From Bin87 sp965197635 (lineage in GTDB: Bacteria > Chloroflexota > Dehalococcoidia > Lucifugimonadales > UBA3495): a stretch of DNA of 64,000 nt. Where the stretch lies: NCBI GenBank assembly GCA_965197635.1, contig CBDANN010000005.1, forward strand, positions 248,001-312,000, given 5' to 3'. Below, one piece after another: positions 18,101 to 25,310 of the stretch. The notes beneath the pieces were generated by a model. The model was not told where the DNA came from, did no database searches, and worked only from the letters and a program-made list of their open reading frames with translations. Within the stretch, counting starts at the first letter, position 1; the number at the start of each line of letters is the position of its first letter. A program made the position numbers and the translations under genes.

Positions 18101-18597
18101 CCACCCTCCAAGTTGGTGCATCCGGTCGGGTCCCTGGTCACCGCGTCGGAAGGCCAGCGTCCTTTGACCAGTTGGGAATTTTCGGTGAACCCGGTGAGGA
18201 AAAAGGGGCGGCCCAAAGGAACGTCGTTGATGCCGAAAGGCGATCCCACCTGCGTGAACGGCAGTGTGGGCAGCATTTTGGCGTAGCGGTTCTGGCCACG
18301 CCGCAGGTAGCCCACCTGGTCGTCGATGATGCCCTCGATATCGGTGCGCAGCGCTGCGTAGTCCTCCGGGCCCAGGGGGCGGTTGCGCACTACGATCTGG
18401 GTGTTGATAACGGTGGGCGACGTAACCGCCAGGGAGTGCCTCAGGCCGGCTTCGGCCAGAGCTTGTGAGTACATCGCGCCCAGCGCCATGATAGAGACGG
18501 CCGCCAGGACGCCGAAGGCAGTCACCGCCAGCAGACCCCACGCAGAGCGAATACGGCGCGGCAATAGCCAGAGGAGCAGGTGGATACTCCGCATCAT
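15184..18597 (-). CDS. FtsX/MacB-type ABC transporter permease (large, two permease domains)
   Basis: This 1137-residue protein has the same plan as the permease at 9428-12832: an N-terminal helix (about residues 15-35), a large extracytoplasmic domain with a conserved QLVKGRWPS motif (GRLVQGRWPG in the paralogue), an FtsX triple helix containing SAESSMLRSRGASIGQVG, further helices, a second extracytoplasmic domain, and a C-terminal FtsX domain (RVDMSVGAALGVPRWQRF). It is expected to export a lipid, peptide or lipoprotein with an ABC ATPase encoded elsewhere. The two permeases are clearly paralogous and co-directional. The upstream neighbour on the same strand is an SsuD-like monooxygenase gene. 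Confidence 0.87.
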   Translation of the reverse strand: MMRSIHLLLWLLPRRIRSAWGLLAVTAFGVLAAVSIMALGAMYSQALAEAGLRHSLAVTSPTVINTQIVVRNRPLGPEDYAALRTDIEGIIDDQVGYLRRGQNRYAKMLPTLPFTQVGSPFGINDVPLGRPFFLTGFTENSQLVKGRWPSDAVTRDPTGCTNLEGGCPRLEGVLGVDTSRLMGWGVGKEAWLVVFPADDEQAPQYIAVSIVGIVEPIDPRAEYWMGSADYFRISDWEGRPVAPIYVTENAYFNGIGQDYPTLVGDYGWFVYINPDVITAGTVQDTRDDLTALETDINSRFPRSYILTGLENSRNTGLLATFQRELTLARAPLFLFVSLVVVVILYFLALAVSLLAGARSAESSMLRSRGASIGQVGGLLAVGEGLIVLAATVVGPLIAWAIGSLLLVGTINPAARVGAGETPLDVSLSWQMYAMGAIGGLLSLGVLAVAGGSLARLGILDFLRARARPPSTPWLQRYYIDVLAVVALGILIWQIRQRGGFVEAELTGRGPALDPSLLLAPSAALLTLAFLLLRALPWTMAGTAWAAQRTAPAWVALSLRRMARHPLPYASLTVVVTLAAALGVFAGSFQTTLALSEADQAKHSIGGDITLGGASFTGRTEKQRVDRLNAIDGVEAVSPVIREGVGFIDGPTQRGWVLGADPITIHQVSWWRNDFADGEPATLDELMAPLRRTLAPEAAGVAVPQGAERVGIWARRDDEQNVGSAVPLPTYRLWMRIGNDRGFYRNLELGTLAPFTSSGLGAGQWQKLVAPMPEVSATSSSEDRWRVVSVFLSGDSFSRTPPGGLSFDDITAFGSSIPPGGQLVEGFEEVGPWVALPQGGTVADRTERGSDAAHTGSAGLSIRWEEPLGRSPRGIVIPPGPLPLPAVTGPGFTPGQTVRFTVDGYIVPAQVTSTVNHFPTLDAGRSFVVVSVHELRAWLAQAPGAQSITPSEWWFDIAEGVDRDATAAAILDVGYRLSFLRDRAEAVDLATRNPLAGGAWDALTGIGLAALALAVGLALCAHAAVAVREQRVDMSVGAALGVPRWQRFAGLALERAIIAVLGIVVGGLSGWALARWTLGELAGNAAGGTVTPPIIFVAQGPWLAATFVCLAVAATAAIALAGAVAGRLRPPEALREAE

Positions 18598-18630
18598 GAG
18601 CGTGCAATTGGGGTTTCGGCTCTGCCGAAC

Positions 18631-19749
18631 CTATGCGCCGTTCTCCGCGGCGATGCGTTCTCTCAGGCGCGGCAGCAGTTCATCGGAAGCGCGGTGGCAC
18701 TCCTCCACATGGGGGAAGCCGCTGAGAATGAACTCGTCGATACCCAACCGCCAGTAACCAAGGAGTTCATCCGCCACCTGATCAGGGGTGCCGACCAGGG
18801 CGCTGCCGCAATTGACCCGTACCTCCGACAGGCCGTTCCACAGATGGCGGCCCAGGCGATGGTCTTCTGCTTCCCGTGCCTGCGCCTGCTGTCCCACCAT
18901 TGGCGTTCCCGAGATGGCGGACTGGCGTTGAGCCTTCACCTCCGGCGCCGCGTCGGCGATGAGGCGGCGCGCCGCATCCCATGCGTCTGCCTCGTCATCG
19001 CGGATGACCAGATGGGTGCGCAAACCCAACTTGACCGGCCGTCCGGTGGCGTCGCACTGATGGCGCAGGTCTGCGATGCGTTGGGCGGTATCCTCCAGAG
19101 GTTCGATCCAGCCCAGATGCACGTCGGCTTGACGCGACGAGAGGCCGAGCGCGCGCGGCGACGCGCCTCCCAGGTAGAAACGGGGCGGATCGTCGCCGGG
19201 TGCAGGGGCGCAGTAGGCTCCATTCAGGCGGTAGAAATCGCCGGCGTAGCTCACCGGCTGGGGCCGTTGCCACAGGGCTCGGCAGGCTTCAATGAATTCC
19301 TCGGCGCGCTCGTAGCGCGTGGCGTGGTCGCTGACTTCGCCGACGCGCTCGAAATCGTTCTGGATACCTCCCGGGACGATGTTGATGTCCAGCCGGCCAT
19401 TGGAAATTTGGTGGAACGCCGCCGCCATCTGCGCGAACAGTCCCAGGGTGATAAATCCGGGACGCACGGCGACCAGAAAACGTATGCGCGACGTCACCGC
19501 CGCTAGTGCGGTGGCGGTAGTCCAGGTTTCAGCCAGCGGGGCGTCTTCGGCGAAAAGGCCGTTGGCGAACCGGGTGGGTATGAGCATGGAGTAGAATCCG
19601 CAATCTTCGGCGGTTTCGGCCACCTGCTTCAGATAGTCGAACGTGGGCGGTCGTTGCGCCCGAAGCGTGCCGGCCCGGTCGCCGTCGCCGTCAATGGGAA
19701 TGAACCAATCAAAGCGCGGTTCGGGTCGGCGCCCGTTGCCATTTGTCAT
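18631..19749 (-). CDS. SsuD-like FMN-dependent alkanesulfonate monooxygenase (LLM family)
   Basis: This 372-residue protein is a full-length bacterial luciferase-like TIM-barrel monooxygenase of the alkanesulfonate monooxygenase group: FDWFIPIDGDGDR at the start, LAAVTSRIRFLVAVRPG, the SNGRLDINIVPGG block with ND downstream, HATRYERAEEF, and LVGTPDQVADELLGYWRLGIDEF near the C-terminus. Such enzymes use reduced FMN and oxygen to cleave sulfonates or oxidise related organosulfur or amine compounds. No flavin reductase or sulfonate transporter is next to it, so the substrate is open. It reads in the same direction as, and 33 bases upstream of, the second permease gene. Confidence 0.88.
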   Translation of the reverse strand: MTNGNGRRPEPRFDWFIPIDGDGDRAGTLRAQRPPTFDYLKQVAETAEDCGFYSMLIPTRFANGLFAEDAPLAETWTTATALAAVTSRIRFLVAVRPGFITLGLFAQMAAAFHQISNGRLDINIVPGGIQNDFERVGEVSDHATRYERAEEFIEACRALWQRPQPVSYAGDFYRLNGAYCAPAPGDDPPRFYLGGASPRALGLSSRQADVHLGWIEPLEDTAQRIADLRHQCDATGRPVKLGLRTHLVIRDDEADAWDAARRLIADAAPEVKAQRQSAISGTPMVGQQAQAREAEDHRLGRHLWNGLSEVRVNCGSALVGTPDQVADELLGYWRLGIDEFILSGFPHVEECHRASDELLPRLRERIAAENGA

Positions 19750-19871
19750 AAATCACCGCACACGCGAGTTAGTTTGAGATAGAAAGCGGGCAACATCCTA
19801 CAATCTAAACGAGAGGGCGGTCAATTTCGCCGTCCCCGTCTCCCACTGGCGGAGTGGGGCGACTGCGAGAG

Positions 19872-20879
19872 TCATTTGATCGAATCTTCCAAACTTTCGT
19901 CTTCCCCCGAGGATTCGGCAGGAACGGGCCAGGGCGGGTTCGGATTCTCCTCCATCTCGCGCTGGTACCACATGAACATCACGATCCCGGCGGCGATTAT
20001 GCTCATCATATCGCCCGGCACCCAAAGCAACAGGCCCCCGAAGCGTTGGTCGGAGAGATGCGAAAAGCCTTCCCACGGACGGGGCAGTTCCTGGTAAGCC
20101 GTGTAGATCAGGTCTTCCTGGAATGTGATCCCGGCGCCGAGCAGGGTGTTGGGTAGGACGATGAGGCCCAAATACAGGACACGAAGCCCATAATGCAGCC
20201 GCGAATGGTGCGGCTTGGGATCGATGACAATCCACCAGAACAGGAACCCACTGGTGAGCATGGTACCGTGCATCAGTTCGTGTACCCAGTCATTATGCAC
20301 CGCGAGATCATGGGGGCCGGGCGCCTGCCAGAAAAAGAGCAGGCCGAGGAAGGTTACGGTGGTGAAAATAGGATTGGTGATCTTGATGTAAATCCAGCGC
20401 GCCACCGGCGTCCGCACCACACGGCGCACCACATTCTGCCGCAACCAGGGCGGCATCCCCCTGAGGATTGGGGTCAGCGGCGCGCCCAGCAATATCAACA
20501 GCGGCCCAACCATGCGGACCATCAGGTGTTGCATTTGGTGGATGGAAAAATAATGCTCGGCGAGCGGTTCTATGGGGGATTGGAGGGCGGCAAAGAGCAC
20601 CAGAATTCCGGCGAAGAAACTGGCTTTCTGCCAAATGTTGATGGGGTGTGTCTTGTTGGGCCAGTTGTTGAGGCCGTTGATGTAGAAATACACCGTCGCC
20701 AACAGGAACAGGCTGGGCACCGGATTGGTGACAAACCCCCAAGCCGTGGCCGGGGTTTGCCCTGGTGGGATACCTTGATGCGCGGACGCCACGCCGGCGC
20801 CTACAACCAGGAACGCAACGGCTCCTGCCGACACGCCAAAGGCCCAGCGGGTTGTTGGCACTGGCAGCGGCCGGTTCAT
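19872..20879 (-). CDS. ctaG: Caa3-type cytochrome c oxidase assembly factor CtaG-like
   Basis: From the ATG at 20879 the protein has 335 residues and about seven membrane helices. The Caa3_CtaG signature is clear: FYINGLNNW, HYFSIHQMQHLMVRMVGPLL, LLGAPLTPIL, HELMHGTMLTSGFLFWW and the final DQRFGGLLLWVPGD block. The conserved His residues fit the proposed role in delivering copper to the cytochrome c oxidase CuB centre. The start is chosen because the ATG overlaps the TGA of the upstream gene by four bases (ATGA). The partner gene encodes a secreted, membrane-tethered YtkA-like protein, a common neighbour in oxidase assembly clusters; no oxidase subunit lies in the window. Confidence 0.9.
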   Translation of the reverse strand: MNRPLPVPTTRWAFGVSAGAVAFLVVGAGVASAHQGIPPGQTPATAWGFVTNPVPSLFLLATVYFYINGLNNWPNKTHPINIWQKASFFAGILVLFAALQSPIEPLAEHYFSIHQMQHLMVRMVGPLLILLGAPLTPILRGMPPWLRQNVVRRVVRTPVARWIYIKITNPIFTTVTFLGLLFFWQAPGPHDLAVHNDWVHELMHGTMLTSGFLFWWIVIDPKPHHSRLHYGLRVLYLGLIVLPNTLLGAGITFQEDLIYTAYQELPRPWEGFSHLSDQRFGGLLLWVPGDMMSIIAAGIVMFMWYQREMEENPNPPWPVPAESSGEDESLEDSIK

Positions 20880-21439
20880 ACCGTGTTTTCCCCGGATGCC
20901 GCGTTCCTTTCCCGTTGTGTTTGGCGAATGCGCCACACGAGATAGCCGGCGCCGCCGATCAATATCACCGAAACCCCGAGGAAAACCAGCCCGGCCTCAA
21001 GGTTGCTGGAGGGTTCAGGGACCATAAAAACGAAGCCATCCGCGCCGTAAGAACCCCCGTCCGGCGGCTCTACCAACAAAGTCGTTTCCCAGCGGCCGGG
21101 GTCAAAAGTCAACGTAGCAACGTACAGGCCGGGAATATTGGGACTGAGGGCGATGTTCTCGCCCGTCTCATCACCGCCGCTCCAGGTCGTCAGGATGGTT
21201 ACCGTAACGTCGTCCGCCGGATGCCCGGTAGCCGTTTCGCTGACGCGGATGAAAAACTGAACCGATTGCAAAGAAGGCAGCGATTGGGCTTCGACGACGA
21301 CAGTGTATGGGCCCGTTACGGATTCGGCGCGCCGCGATTCCTGGCCCACGATGTCCTGCGCCAGCGCCGGCGAGTTCGCTGTAACGCCAATGAACGCCAC
21401 GAGCGCCACTCCGATCAGCCTGATGACGAAAACGGACAC
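20876..21439 (-). CDS. Secreted YtkA/FixH-like domain protein with C-terminal membrane anchor
   Basis: The 187-residue protein has a signal peptide (cleavage likely after NSPALA near residue 27), a beta-rich extracytoplasmic domain with the pattern GPYTVVVEAQ...VQFFIRVSE and PGLYVATLTFDPGRWETTLLVEPP, and a C-terminal helix (LVFLGVSVILIGGAGYLVW) followed by a basic tail. The domain resembles YtkA/FixH-type modules that accompany copper-handling or oxidase assembly proteins. It overlaps the CtaG-like gene by four bases, so the pair is translationally coupled and probably acts together at the outer face of the membrane. Confidence 0.75.
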   Translation of the reverse strand: MSVFVIRLIGVALVAFIGVTANSPALAQDIVGQESRRAESVTGPYTVVVEAQSLPSLQSVQFFIRVSETATGHPADDVTVTILTTWSGGDETGENIALSPNIPGLYVATLTFDPGRWETTLLVEPPDGGSYGADGFVFMVPEPSSNLEAGLVFLGVSVILIGGAGYLVWRIRQTQRERNAASGENTV

Positions 21440-21461
21440 TTTCCACCGACCTCAACAGCGA

Positions 21462-21489
21462 GTAGGGGCGAATGTTCATTCGCCCCTAC
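21462..21489. terminator. Perfect palindrome, probable bidirectional terminator
   Basis: A 13-bp stem GTAGGGGCGAATG (21462-21474) with a two-base loop and its perfect complement (21477-21489). It lies just past the 3' end of the minus-strand gene at 21520-22179 and upstream of the next minus-strand gene. Its outer eight bases match those of the hairpin at 46430-46458, so it belongs to a dispersed repeat family. Confidence 0.65.
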
Positions 21490-21519
21490 ATTGTACGCTA
21501 TCGGTTGTCCGGCAACGGG

Positions 21520-22179
21520 TTACGGTTGGAAAGTCTTGCGCCAGATGCCCGGCGAGCCCGGGGCGTGGGTCATGACGTCCCGCATACGGCCGTTGTCCGG
21601 GTGGGCTTCCCGCTGTTCCAGCCAGGCCGGCGTGGAAGACACCTGGGGGTCTGCCAACTCGTACACCGTGGCATACGAAGGCTCGCCCCGCACTGACTTC
21701 CAGCGGCGGCCCCTGATGCAGCCGTCCACCTTTTCGTAATTGGGAACGTACACGGTGGAGTACCAGTTGTTCCACTCATCGTCACGCTCCGCGGGCACGT
21801 CCATCCGGCCAATCTGCAAGGCCGGCGACATATCGGCGTTGGCCAGCGCGTCGTCCAGCGAGGCGGGGTGGATCATCGTGTACACGTTGTTGATGAGAGA
21901 GGTAGCCACCGCCCGCGGGCCTGCTTTCTGGCCCCACGGGGTGGGCGGGCGGTTCTTGAAGGCGTCGGTGTTGATCACGTCGGGGGATTCCAGTTCGTAC
22001 ATCGCCAGATGCTTGGGGCCGCTGCTGGTCGCTTCGTAGCGGGCGGCGTTGAGGACGCCAGGTACCGAGAGGAGTTCCTGCAGGTGCTCGGTGTTGTACC
22101 ACTTGTTGAACTCTTCCTCAACTTCGGCAGGTACTTCGCACCAGACCATCATCAAGCCGGTGCCGCGCTTCTTGGGCAT
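21520..22179 (-). CDS. Duplicated dimeric alpha/beta-barrel domain protein
   Basis: This 219-residue protein has two ferredoxin-like halves: VPAEVEEEFNKWYNTEHLQ near residue 16 and VPAERDDEWNNWYSTVYVPN near residue 129, each followed by a GV/GC...RY/RW...Y strand pattern and a segment like ELESPDVI or ELADPQVS. It has the same two-domain plan as the protein at 3407-4060, though the sequences are well diverged. The fold is shared with small monooxygenases and lyases; the actual reaction is unknown. AGGAG lies seven bases upstream of the ATG. It is the last minus-strand gene before the plus-strand methylase cassette. Confidence 0.72.
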   Translation of the reverse strand: MPKKRGTGLMMVWCEVPAEVEEEFNKWYNTEHLQELLSVPGVLNAARYEATSSGPKHLAMYELESPDVINTDAFKNRPPTPWGQKAGPRAVATSLINNVYTMIHPASLDDALANADMSPALQIGRMDVPAERDDEWNNWYSTVYVPNYEKVDGCIRGRRWKSVRGEPSYATVYELADPQVSSTPAWLEQREAHPDNGRMRDVMTHAPGSPGIWRKTFQP

Positions 22180-22307
22180 AGTGGGTCTCCTACGTGGGGG
22201 GTGGTGAATGCGGATTTATGGCAGTGGGCACAGTGTAACATAATAGGGGCTGCTAAACGGCGGTTGATGGTATGATTGCGGGGCAATACCTGTGCCGGAA
22301 TCACTTT

Positions 22308-23237
22308 ATGCCAACTACCGCTACCTCCGCTGCCGCTCCGCCGCCCGTGTCAATCTCGACCATACCAGCGGTGAATGTGGCCACCGTCCCACAGCGCAGC
22401 CCGCTCCGCTATCCAGGCGGCAAGACATGGCTGATTCCCCATATCCGGGCTTGGCTGGGGGCGATCGAGCCGGCGCCGGAGTTGTTGGTAGAGCCTTTTG
22501 CCGGCGGCGGTATCGTGTCTCTTACCGCCGTGATGGAGGGGTTGGTGGAGCGGAGTCTGATGGCCGAGATTGACCAAGAAGTGGCGGCTTTCTGGCAAGC
22601 AGCCTTGCAGCACAGCGACGAACTCATCGCACAGGTAGCGCAGTTTACCCCTACCCACGACAGCATAGCAGAACTGGCACGCCAAGTCCCTGGCAGCGTG
22701 GCGGCGCATGGATTTCGCACCCTCGTCCTCAACCGCACCCGTCGGGGCGGGATCCTGGCTGACGGGGCATCGCTCAACCGCTCCGGCGAAAATGGCAAGG
22801 GAGTCGCCTCTCGCTGGTACCCGGATACTATCATGCGGCGACTCAAAGCGGTCGCCGAGTACGCCGGTCAAATCGATTTTCACGAAACCGACGGGATGTG
22901 CCTGCTGGAACAGGTGCTGGCCGCTCCCACATCCCGGACGGCGATATTCGCGGACCCGCCTTATACCGCTGGCGGCAAGCGGGCCGGCCGACGGTTATAC
23001 AATCACAATGCCGTTGACCACTCCCGCCTTTTTGCCATCCTTGCCGACAGCGGGGCGGAGTTTCTGATGACCTACGATGAGACTGCGGAGATACTGGAAC
23101 TCATCGCAAAGTACGAGTTCTACGCCGTGCGGGTAATGATGAAAAACACTCATCATTCCCACCGGGGAGAGTTGGCAATCACGCCGTGGCCGCTGCTACC
23201 GCTATTAGCTGGCACGGGATTGGAGAGGTCATCCTGA
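22308..23237 (+). CDS. D12 class N6-adenine DNA methyltransferase
   Basis: The protein (309 residues from the ATG at 22308) carries the D12/Dam motif order: the SAM-binding RYPGGKTWL, VEPFAGGGIVSL, and the catalytic DPPYT in FADPPYTAGGKRAGRR. Such enzymes methylate adenine in short palindromes for restriction protection or regulation. An in-frame ATG at 22272 would add 12 residues; 22308 has GGAA at better spacing. Its TGA overlaps the ATG of the next gene (TGATG), and that gene overlaps the third in the same way, so the three are one translational unit. The methylase probably protects host DNA from the third gene's predicted nuclease. Confidence 0.9.
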   Translation: MPTTATSAAAPPPVSISTIPAVNVATVPQRSPLRYPGGKTWLIPHIRAWLGAIEPAPELLVEPFAGGGIVSLTAVMEGLVERSLMAEIDQEVAAFWQAALQHSDELIAQVAQFTPTHDSIAELARQVPGSVAAHGFRTLVLNRTRRGGILADGASLNRSGENGKGVASRWYPDTIMRRLKAVAEYAGQIDFHETDGMCLLEQVLAAPTSRTAIFADPPYTAGGKRAGRRLYNHNAVDHSRLFAILADSGAEFLMTYDETAEILELIAKYEFYAVRVMMKNTHHSHRGELAITPWPLLPLLAGTGLERSS

Positions 23238-24340
23238 TGAATGCCAACGAAATCACAACCATGAAAGTCTCGGACTTGGTGTTCGATGTTAGGAACCCCA
23301 GGCTGATTGAATTTGACCTAGCTGCGAATGCCACGGAATCGGAAATCATAGCGGTTCTGTGGGAAGCGATGGACGTAAGGGAACTGGCGCTGTCTATCGC
23401 CGCCAGCGGTTTCTTTCAGCACGAACCCCTGATTGTGGCGTCGGAGCGAGGGCGGAACGTCGTCATTGAGGGCAATCGCCGCCTGGCTGCGGTTAAAATC
23501 CTGCTTGATGCGACGCTCGCAAAGGAGCTGAACGCAAACGTTCCCGCCGTTACCGAAGCGGACAAAGCGGCTCTGAAAACGTTGCCATGCCTGCCCAGTA
23601 CGCGGGAAGCAGCCTGGCGTTACCTGGGTTTCAAGCATGTGAATGGGCCGGTAAAGTGGAGCAGCTACGCCAAGTCCCAATACATTGCCGATGTGCATCG
23701 TAACTTCGGGGTGCCGTTGGAAGACATCGCGCAACAGATTGGTGACACGCACCGCACGGTTCAGCGTTTGTTCCGCGGGTTAATGGTGATTGAACAGGCT
23801 GAGCGGCTAAAAGTTTTCAACAGGGAAAACCGTTGGTATCGGCATTTCTCATTCTCCCATCTATACACCGGACTTGACTATCCAGGGATTAGCTCCTACA
23901 TCAGTTTGCGCCCGGAAAGAGATGAAGACCCTGAGCCGGTGCCACCGGAGAAGAAAGAAGAACTGCGGCAGCTTTGCCTCTGGCTGTACGGTAGCCGGCG
24001 AGAAGAAATACGTCCTGTTATCCAGTCTCAGAATCCGCACTTGCGGCAGCTCGATGCCGTCTTGAGCAATCGGGGTGCGACGACCGACCTGCGCCGCAAC
24101 GGCGACTTGAGCTATGCCTTTGAGTCAAGCCGACCTTCATCTAATCGCTTTGAGGAGTCGCTGCTGGCCGCGAGGGAGCATCTGCAAAAGGCACACAGTA
24201 TGCTCTCAGAAGGATATGAAGATTCTGAAGAATTGCTCAGAATTGCCGGCACGGTCGCGAACCTGGCCGACGACCTGTATAACGCAATGTATCGCAAGCG
24301 TAGCCCGGTTCGGGAATCCCGCATTGCCGAGGATGTCTGA
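23237..24340 (+). CDS. ParB/Srx-type nuclease-domain protein
   Basis: From the ATG at 23237 the protein has 367 residues. The N-terminal 110 residues resemble the ParB/sulfiredoxin domain: KVSDLVFDVRNPRL, LALSIAASGFFQHEPLIV and the signature VIEGNRRLAAVKIL. Residues about 160-190 look like a ParB/KorB helix-turn-helix (PLEDIAQQIGDTHRTVQRLF). The C-terminal half is charged, with a predicted helical bundle. ParB-fold proteins bind CTP or act as nucleases or DNA-clamping factors in partition, phage and defence contexts. Here there is no parA; its coupling to a methylase and a nuclease suggests a role in a modification-based defence system. Confidence 0.82.
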   Translation: MNANEITTMKVSDLVFDVRNPRLIEFDLAANATESEIIAVLWEAMDVRELALSIAASGFFQHEPLIVASERGRNVVIEGNRRLAAVKILLDATLAKELNANVPAVTEADKAALKTLPCLPSTREAAWRYLGFKHVNGPVKWSSYAKSQYIADVHRNFGVPLEDIAQQIGDTHRTVQRLFRGLMVIEQAERLKVFNRENRWYRHFSFSHLYTGLDYPGISSYISLRPERDEDPEPVPPEKKEELRQLCLWLYGSRREEIRPVIQSQNPHLRQLDAVLSNRGATTDLRRNGDLSYAFESSRPSSNRFEESLLAAREHLQKAHSMLSEGYEDSEELLRIAGTVANLADDLYNAMYRKRSPVRESRIAEDV

Positions 24341-25278
24341 TGTTCAAATGGCCAGGGATTCCGTCGCCCAAAGCATCCGCCCACGAACTTGCGGACTTCG
24401 CCGAGTTGCAAGCATGGCAAAGAGACAGTGTTTCGGCAACTGACTTGTACAGACTGCTCGGCAGGATTGACGAAAATGACTACTCCTATGGTGTCGCTGA
24501 AGAGGAAGAATTGCCAAAGGACATAGCAGCGGCTTTCCACGAAATAGAACGACGCTCAGCGTCCTGCAGCAACGGCTATCCCTTCACAATGGACGAGCGT
24601 GGCTACGTCCTTCGGGCAAGGCGAGATGTTGGATATGTCAAGCACATCACTTACAAGTACCTGCTTCTGGCTACTCGGCTGAATATGAGCAACAACCGGG
24701 TCCACTCCGGTGTAGATGGCACGGTCATTTTTGAAAAACTGTCTGCGGAAATCAGTCGTAACTACCTCGGCCACAGGGCCCGAAGCTTCGTATTTAGTAC
24801 CGCTGGCAACATCGGAGATTTCACCGCCAGAGTTAACAGTCTATGCCAACAGTTGGGAGAAGGCGGTGAATTCGTTAACCGGAACAACGCGCTGACTACT
24901 GAACAGGATGGCAAGTTGGATGTTGTAGTGTGGAAACCTTTCTCCGACATCCTGCCTGGAAAACTTATAATTTTCGGTCAGTGCAAAACCGGTACCGATT
25001 ACAGAGACACGCTTACACAACTCCAGCCCGATGCATTCGGGCGCAAGTGGTTGCGTGACCAACCTGCTGTTACTCCAGTACGCGCTTTCTTTGTAACGGA
25101 GGCTTTATTGAGAAGTCGCTGGCATAATGCCGCTGTCGACTCCGGATTGCTGTTCGACCGTTGCAGAATCGTCGATTTCTGCGACGGCATCAGTGGGAAC
25201 ATATTGGACAATGTGGCAACTTGGACCGCGGCGGCAGCCACTGCAACTGGATTGCCTAACCCCAACGCACGCCCGTAA
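24340..25278 (+). CDS. Probable PD-(D/E)XK restriction endonuclease
   Basis: This 312-residue protein belongs to no family I can name. Its central part has a plausible PD-(D/E)XK active site: an acidic residue in DGKLDVVVW on one strand, then QCK in LIIFGQCKTGTDYRD on the next, with the Lys at the expected position and Gln in place of the usual Asp or Glu. The flanking strand-helix pattern fits. It has no membrane segment. The ATG overlaps the TGA of the ParB-like gene (TGATG). As the third gene behind an adenine methylase it is the natural candidate for the cutting subunit. Confidence 0.65.
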   Translation: MFKWPGIPSPKASAHELADFAELQAWQRDSVSATDLYRLLGRIDENDYSYGVAEEEELPKDIAAAFHEIERRSASCSNGYPFTMDERGYVLRARRDVGYVKHITYKYLLLATRLNMSNNRVHSGVDGTVIFEKLSAEISRNYLGHRARSFVFSTAGNIGDFTARVNSLCQQLGEGGEFVNRNNALTTEQDGKLDVVVWKPFSDILPGKLIIFGQCKTGTDYRDTLTQLQPDAFGRKWLRDQPAVTPVRAFFVTEALLRSRWHNAAVDSGLLFDRCRIVDFCDGISGNILDNVATWTAAAATATGLPNPNARP

Positions 25279-25310
25279 ACCGATTTCATCATAGTCTGAT
25301 AGGCAAAACC

